In this document: one piece after another, positions 15,486 through 18,932 of the stretch
Position numbering within the stretch: the stretch's first letter is position 1
Layout: each line of letters begins with the position of its first letter
From: Alphaproteobacteria bacterium
GTDB lineage: Bacteria; Pseudomonadota; Alphaproteobacteria; Reyranellales; Reyranellaceae
Direction of reading: 5' to 3'
Assembly: GCA_005884705.1 (NCBI GenBank)
Contig: VBAF01000273.1
Location: forward strand, 1 to 18,932
Length of the DNA: 18,932 nt
Notes under the pieces: generated by a model
Told to the model about the DNA's origin: nothing
The model's input: the letters and a program-made list of their open reading frames with translations, nothing else
Databases searched by the model: none
Translations under genes and position numbers: made by a program

Positions 15486-16379
15486 ATGGCGGTCGCGCGG
15501 CGCCCGATGTTCGGTGAGCAGCAGCGCTTCATGCTGTTCCTGATCGCGCCGGCTGCGTTGCTGCTGCTGCTGTTCCAGGTCCTGCCGATCGCGATCGGCG
15601 CCAATGCGAGCTTCCGCGACTGGGCGCTCTACAATCCCAAGAAGGTCTGGGTCGGGCTGGCTCACTACGAGGCGGTGATCACCGATCCGGCGTTCCTCGA
15701 GGTCGTGCTGCCCAACACTTTTCTGTTCATGGTCATCAGCGTCTTGGGGGCGCTCGTCGTGGGCCTCGGCCTGGCACTGCTGCTCAACCGACCGTTCCGC
15801 GGCCAGAAGATCGTGCAGACTGTATTGATGGTGCCGCTGATGGTGGCACCCGTGATCGCCGCCATCATGATGCGCTGGATGTTCAACGACCAGTTCGGCA
15901 TCGTGAACGCCGTACTGGAAGGCCTCGGCATGGAAGGCCAGCCATGGCTGGTCCAGCGCTGGACCGCCTTCGGCGTCATCCTGCTGACCGACATCTGGCT
16001 GTGGACGCCGTGGTTCACGCTGCTGTTGCTGGCCGGCCTGCAAAGCCTGCCGCGCGAGCCGTTCGAGGCGGCCGAGATCGACGGCACCTCGACCTGGCGC
16101 GTCTTCAGCCATCTCACCCTGCCGATGCTGCAGCCGGTGATCGTGGTCTGTGTCGTGATTCGCGCGATCGACGCCTTCCGCACCTTCGACATCGTCTGGA
16201 CGCTGACCGGCGGCGGCCCCGGCCGGTCGACCGAGCTGTTCAGCCTCTACGCCTATGTACTGGCCTTCCTCAACCTCGATCTCGGCCGCGGCTCGGCGGC
16301 GGCGATCGTCGGCGGCCTCATCATCCTGGTGGTGGGAATCGTGATGTACCGCCTGGTCGACCGCGTGACCAAGAGCTGA
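15486..16379 (+). CDS. ABC transporter permease, carbohydrate type (UgpA/MalF-like)
   Basis: This is the first membrane subunit of a CUT1-type ABC importer in the inner membrane. The 297-residue protein has about six hydrophobic segments, beginning at residues 15-37. The cytoplasmic EAA loop that contacts the ATPase is clear: EAAEIDGTSTWRVFSHLTLP at 194-213. The TLTGGGPGRSTE stretch at 240-250 is typical of the MalF/UgpA group. The ATG at 15486 has a strong AGGGAGGAG about six nt upstream, so the start is secure and translation probably efficient. It heads an operon; the second permease begins 2 nt after its stop. The 98 nt before it, shared with the divergent aminomutase-like gene, should contain the operon promoter, but I see no clear one. 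Confidence 0.95.
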   Translation: MAVARRPMFGEQQRFMLFLIAPAALLLLLFQVLPIAIGANASFRDWALYNPKKVWVGLAHYEAVITDPAFLEVVLPNTFLFMVISVLGALVVGLGLALLLNRPFRGQKIVQTVLMVPLMVAPVIAAIMMRWMFNDQFGIVNAVLEGLGMEGQPWLVQRWTAFGVILLTDIWLWTPWFTLLLLAGLQSLPREPFEAAEIDGTSTWRVFSHLTLPMLQPVIVVCVVIRAIDAFRTFDIVWTLTGGGPGRSTELFSLYAYVLAFLNLDLGRGSAAAIVGGLIILVVGIVMYRLVDRVTKS

Positions 16380-16381
16380 CC

Positions 16382-17218
16382 ATGGCGATGGTGCGCCAGC
16401 CCCTGCTGTTCGCCCGCGTGCCGCCCGTCGGCCGGCGCCTGCTGTTCGGCCTGGCGCTGTCGGTCATCTGCTTCCTCTTCGCCTTTCCCGTGCTGTGGTT
16501 GATCCTGACCTCGCTGCGGCCGGAATCGGGCGTCTATTACGTCCATCGCGGCACCGACTTCACCCTGGCGAGCTTCGCCGAGGTGCTGCACGAGGAGCGG
16601 CTGGTCCAGGCCTTCGTCAACTCGGCGCTGATCTCCACGCTGGCGACGGTCTTCTCCCTGCTGGTGACGGTGTCGAGCGGCTACATGCTGTCGCGCTTCC
16701 AGGGCCCGGCCTCGCGCACCTGGTTCGGCACCATCTATGTCTTTCGCTGCGTGCCCTACATCTCCTGGGTGCTGCCGCTCTACTTCGTCGCCCAGAGTTG
16801 GGGCATCTACGACACCTATATCGGCCTGCTGCTGCCGCACATCGCCGTGCACATCTGCTTCTTTTCCTGGCTGATGAAGGGTTTCTTCGACGGCATCGAT
16901 CCCTCGATGGAGCATGCCGCCCTGATCGACGGCTGCACGCGCTGGGGCGCCTTCATCCGCGTCGCCCTGCCGTCGGCCATTCCGGCGATCGCCGCACTTG
17001 CCGTGCTGTGCTGGCTGTTCACCTGGAACGAATTCCTCTTCGCCCTGATCCTGACCGGCAACAAGGTGCCGATGATCACCGTGGTCATGGCGCAGTTCGT
17101 CACCGAAATGGGCCTGCGCTGGAACCTGATGGCGGCGACCGCGGTGATGGCGCTGGTTCCGGCGTTCCTGCTCGCGCTGTTCGGCCAGAAGTACGTGATC
17201 CGGGGCTTGCGCCTCTGA
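16382..17218 (+). CDS. ABC transporter permease, carbohydrate type (UgpE/MalG-like)
   Basis: This is the second membrane subunit of the importer. The 278-residue protein has six likely membrane segments, the first at about residues 20-43. The MalG-type hallmarks are present: a periplasmic loop after ILTSLRPES, the FVNSALIST segment at 78-86, the EAA-like loop EHAALIDGCTRWGAFIRVALP at 177-197 (read in two parts), and WNEFLFALILTG at 215-226. In the EAA loop the first Ala is His (EHA for EAA), a mild deviation. The ATG at 16382 follows the previous stop by 2 nt, which indicates translational coupling. The partner binding-protein gene follows after 26 nt. Confidence 0.95.
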   Translation: MAMVRQPLLFARVPPVGRRLLFGLALSVICFLFAFPVLWLILTSLRPESGVYYVHRGTDFTLASFAEVLHEERLVQAFVNSALISTLATVFSLLVTVSSGYMLSRFQGPASRTWFGTIYVFRCVPYISWVLPLYFVAQSWGIYDTYIGLLLPHIAVHICFFSWLMKGFFDGIDPSMEHAALIDGCTRWGAFIRVALPSAIPAIAALAVLCWLFTWNEFLFALILTGNKVPMITVVMAQFVTEMGLRWNLMAATAVMALVPAFLLALFGQKYVIRGLRL

Positions 17219-17244
17219 CAAAAAAGCAAAGCAAGGAGGAAACG

Positions 17245-18531
17245 ATGATGCGAATGGTGAGACGAACCTTGGTGGCGGGAGCCGCGGTCTTGCTCGCCGC
17301 TGGCGCTGCGCAAGCGCAAGTCAAGGAGCTGCGGATCGGCTATCAGCCGAGCCCCATCCAGGATGCCTCGATCGCCATGTTCGAGAGCTGGGGCGCCAAG
17401 AACGGCGTCAAGATCACCAAGGTGCCGAACTCCTACGGCGTCTATGTCGAGAAGATGACGGCATCGCTGACCTCGAACTCGGATCAGTACGACGTGATCT
17501 GGCACAACGACGACTGGGGCCAGACCTGGGCGCATTTGCTGGAGCCGACCGACGATGTCGCGGCGAACAAATTTGCCGACAAATGGAGCATGGCGCCGGT
17601 GGTGTTCGCCAACGCGCAAGGCCAGAACACGGTCGTGCCGATGGGACAGACCTTCAGCGTGTTCTTCTATCGCAGTGACCTGGTGAAGCCCGAGGAAGTG
17701 CCCAAGACCCTGGCCGAGCTGGTCGAGACCAGCAAGAAGCTGCAGGCCGCCAACAAGGTGAAGTTCGGCTATGTCGGCGGCATGTCGATGAACCACAGCT
17801 GGTTCAGCTGGTTCTGGTCGATGTGGGCCAACAACTGCGACGTGCTGGCGCCGCCCTACGAGCGCGACAACAAGAAGCTCGCGGCCAACGGCTGGAAGTC
17901 GATGCTCACCGAGCCCTGCATGAAGGAGACGGTCGAATACTGGTGGGACGCCATCAACACCCACAAGATCTCGCCGCGCGGCATGCCGGCCTACGACCGC
18001 AACGAAGCCAACGCCGTCTTCATGTCAGGAGATGCCGCCTTCACTGTGGCGGACTCGCTGTGGTGGGGCACGTTCAACGATCCGGCCAAGTCGAAAATCG
18101 CCGGCAAGGTGGCCGCCACGCGCTTCCCGCTCGGTCCCAACCGGGCCAAGCCGTTCGCCTGGGACGATATCTGGGGCTGGGCGATCCCGAAGTCGATCGC
18201 GCCGGAGCGCAAGAAGCTCGCCAAGGAGATGCTGGCGGCGATGATGGTCGACGAGGAAGGCCAGACCAAGTTGTGGAAGGCGACCGGCGCGCCGCCGCCC
18301 AACACCACCTTCTGGCCCAAGATCGCCGCCGCGGATCCGTTCATGAAGCTGCTGAAGGAGTCGGTGCTCGATTCGCCCTACAAGGTGCGCGGCGCCTACT
18401 ACTTCGCCAACTGGCCGGCCGTGCACAAGGCGTTCAACGACACCGTCACCAAGGCCGTCACCGGCAAGCGCGAGGACATCGCCAAGGTGCTGGCCGAGGG
18501 TGCGCCGAGCGTCAGCAAGGCGGCGCAGTAG
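17245..18531 (+). CDS. ABC transporter substrate-binding protein (family 1, UgpB-like)
   Basis: This is the periplasmic binding protein that delivers the substrate to the two permeases. It is 428 residues. A Sec signal peptide is clear: basic MMRMVRRT, a hydrophobic stretch LVAGAAVLLAAG, and a signal peptidase I site AQA|QV after residue 24. The mature part begins KELRIGYQPSP and has the layout of solute-binding family 1, with many aromatic residues (for example NHSWFSWFWSMWANN and WDDIWGWAIP) that may line a sugar- or polyol-binding cleft. Start codons at 17245 and 17248 are tandem ATGs; AAGGAGGA upstream favours the first. The substrate cannot be named. A stem-loop downstream may stabilise this mRNA segment, as binding proteins are needed in excess. 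Confidence 0.94.
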   Translation: MMRMVRRTLVAGAAVLLAAGAAQAQVKELRIGYQPSPIQDASIAMFESWGAKNGVKITKVPNSYGVYVEKMTASLTSNSDQYDVIWHNDDWGQTWAHLLEPTDDVAANKFADKWSMAPVVFANAQGQNTVVPMGQTFSVFFYRSDLVKPEEVPKTLAELVETSKKLQAANKVKFGYVGGMSMNHSWFSWFWSMWANNCDVLAPPYERDNKKLAANGWKSMLTEPCMKETVEYWWDAINTHKISPRGMPAYDRNEANAVFMSGDAAFTVADSLWWGTFNDPAKSKIAGKVAATRFPLGPNRAKPFAWDDIWGWAIPKSIAPERKKLAKEMLAAMMVDEEGQTKLWKATGAPPPNTTFWPKIAAADPFMKLLKESVLDSPYKVRGAYYFANWPAVHKAFNDTVTKAVTGKREDIAKVLAEGAPSVSKAAQ

Positions 18532-18571
18532 CGCACAGAAGCACGCAGTAGCAGGTAACCCCCTCACCCGT

Positions 18572-18595
18572 CCTCTCCCCCTAGCGGGGGAGAGG
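18572..18595. repeat. Intercistronic stem-loop of a common interspersed type
   Basis: CCTCTCCCCC and GGGGGAGAGG form a perfect 10-bp stem with a TAGC loop. The flanks (CCCCTCACCCGT before, AGAATG after) are those of a palindromic repeat seen between genes in many proteobacterial genomes. It lies 41 nt after the binding-protein stop and 22 nt before the ATPase ATG. No T tract follows, so it is more likely an mRNA-stabilising or attenuating structure than a full terminator. Confidence 0.8.
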
Positions 18596-18617
18596 AGAAT
18601 GACTGGTCGAGTTCCCG

Positions 18618-18932
18618 ATGGCGTCGATTTCCCTCAGCAAGGTCAACAAGCACTACGGGTCGCTGCACCATGCCGTGAAGGACGTCGACCTCGAGATCGC
18701 CGACAGGGAATTCGTCGCCCTTGTCGGCCCGTCGGGCTGCGGCAAGTCGACTACGCTGCGCATGATCGCAGGCCTCGAGGACATCTCGAGTGGCGAGATC
18801 AGGATCGGCGACAAGGTGGTGAACCACCTGCCGCCGCGCGACCGCGACGTCGCCATGGTGTTCCAGAACTACGCGCTCTATCAGCACATGAGCGTGTACG
18901 ACAATCTGGCCTTCGGGCTGCGCAACAAGAAG
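18618..18932 (+). CDS. ABC transporter ATP-binding protein, UgpC/MalK type (cut by window end)
   Basis: This is the ATPase subunit that would power the importer encoded upstream. The first 105 residues are visible out of an expected 350 or so. They start MASISLSKVNKHYGS, typical of the UgpC/MsmX/MalK group, with Walker A VGPSGCGKSTT at 36-46, a second typical block MIAGLEDISSGEI, LPPRDRDVAMVFQNYALY with the Q-loop Gln83, and HMSVYDNLAFGLR. The signature motif, Walker B and the C-terminal regulatory domain lie beyond the window. The ATG at 18618 matches the family start although the ribosome-binding site is weak. It is separated from the binding-protein gene by 86 nt that contain a strong stem-loop. 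Confidence 0.95.
   Translation, partial: MASISLSKVNKHYGSLHHAVKDVDLEIADREFVALVGPSGCGKSTTLRMIAGLEDISSGEIRIGDKVVNHLPPRDRDVAMVFQNYALYQHMSVYDNLAFGLRNKK

Noticed and set aside
16495..17244. Upstream open-frame extension of the substrate-binding protein
   Set aside because: The in-frame extension lies over the second permease in another frame; the signal peptide and ribosome-binding site place the true start at 17245.

Overview
The window is high-GC bacterial chromosome. The gene order rpsT - (rhodanese) - dnaA - dnaN - recF - gyrB, with an enoyl-CoA hydratase and mutM on the far side of rpsT, is the arrangement seen in many Alphaproteobacteria. A member of the Rhizobiales or Rhodospirillales (Reyranella-like lineages included) is my best guess, with low confidence at genus level. 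There is no phage, transposase, CRISPR array, tRNA or rRNA. Most of the window is well-packed housekeeping DNA; I see no convincing new multi-gene system, but several local oddities deserve a check.

Region 1 (1-7243, minus strand): the replication block. gyrB runs off the left edge. recF and dnaN share an ATGA stop/start overlap. dnaA has its own intrinsic terminator and is overlapped at its 5' end by a small rhodanese gene. About 0.5 kb of gene-free DNA rich in perfect palindromes follows. rpsT comes next, with a clear promoter and a clear terminator.

Region 2 (7244-10885, minus strand): a compact run of TPR protein, YggS-type PLP-binding protein, mutM and enoyl-CoA hydratase (in transcription order). 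The mutM start is abnormal: the conserved MPEL N-terminus that carries the catalytic proline is missing, and the sequence looks like a 7-bp deletion at the start codon.

Region 3 (10932-15387): small convergent and divergent genes. An Smr-domain gene carries a nested palindromic element inside its coding sequence and overlaps the 3' end of a full-length ada. A DUF1127 gene is divergent from a GcvA-type LysR regulator. A PCu(A)C-fold protein lacking a signal peptide and half of its copper ligands follows, then a lysine 2,3-aminomutase-like radical SAM gene on the opposite strand.

Region 4 (15486-18932, plus strand): a carbohydrate-type ABC importer operon with two permeases, a periplasmic binding protein and the start of a UgpC/MalK-type ATPase. 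A strong stem-loop of a widespread intergenic type lies between the binding protein and the ATPase. Together the four proteins would form one complete importer of unknown substrate.
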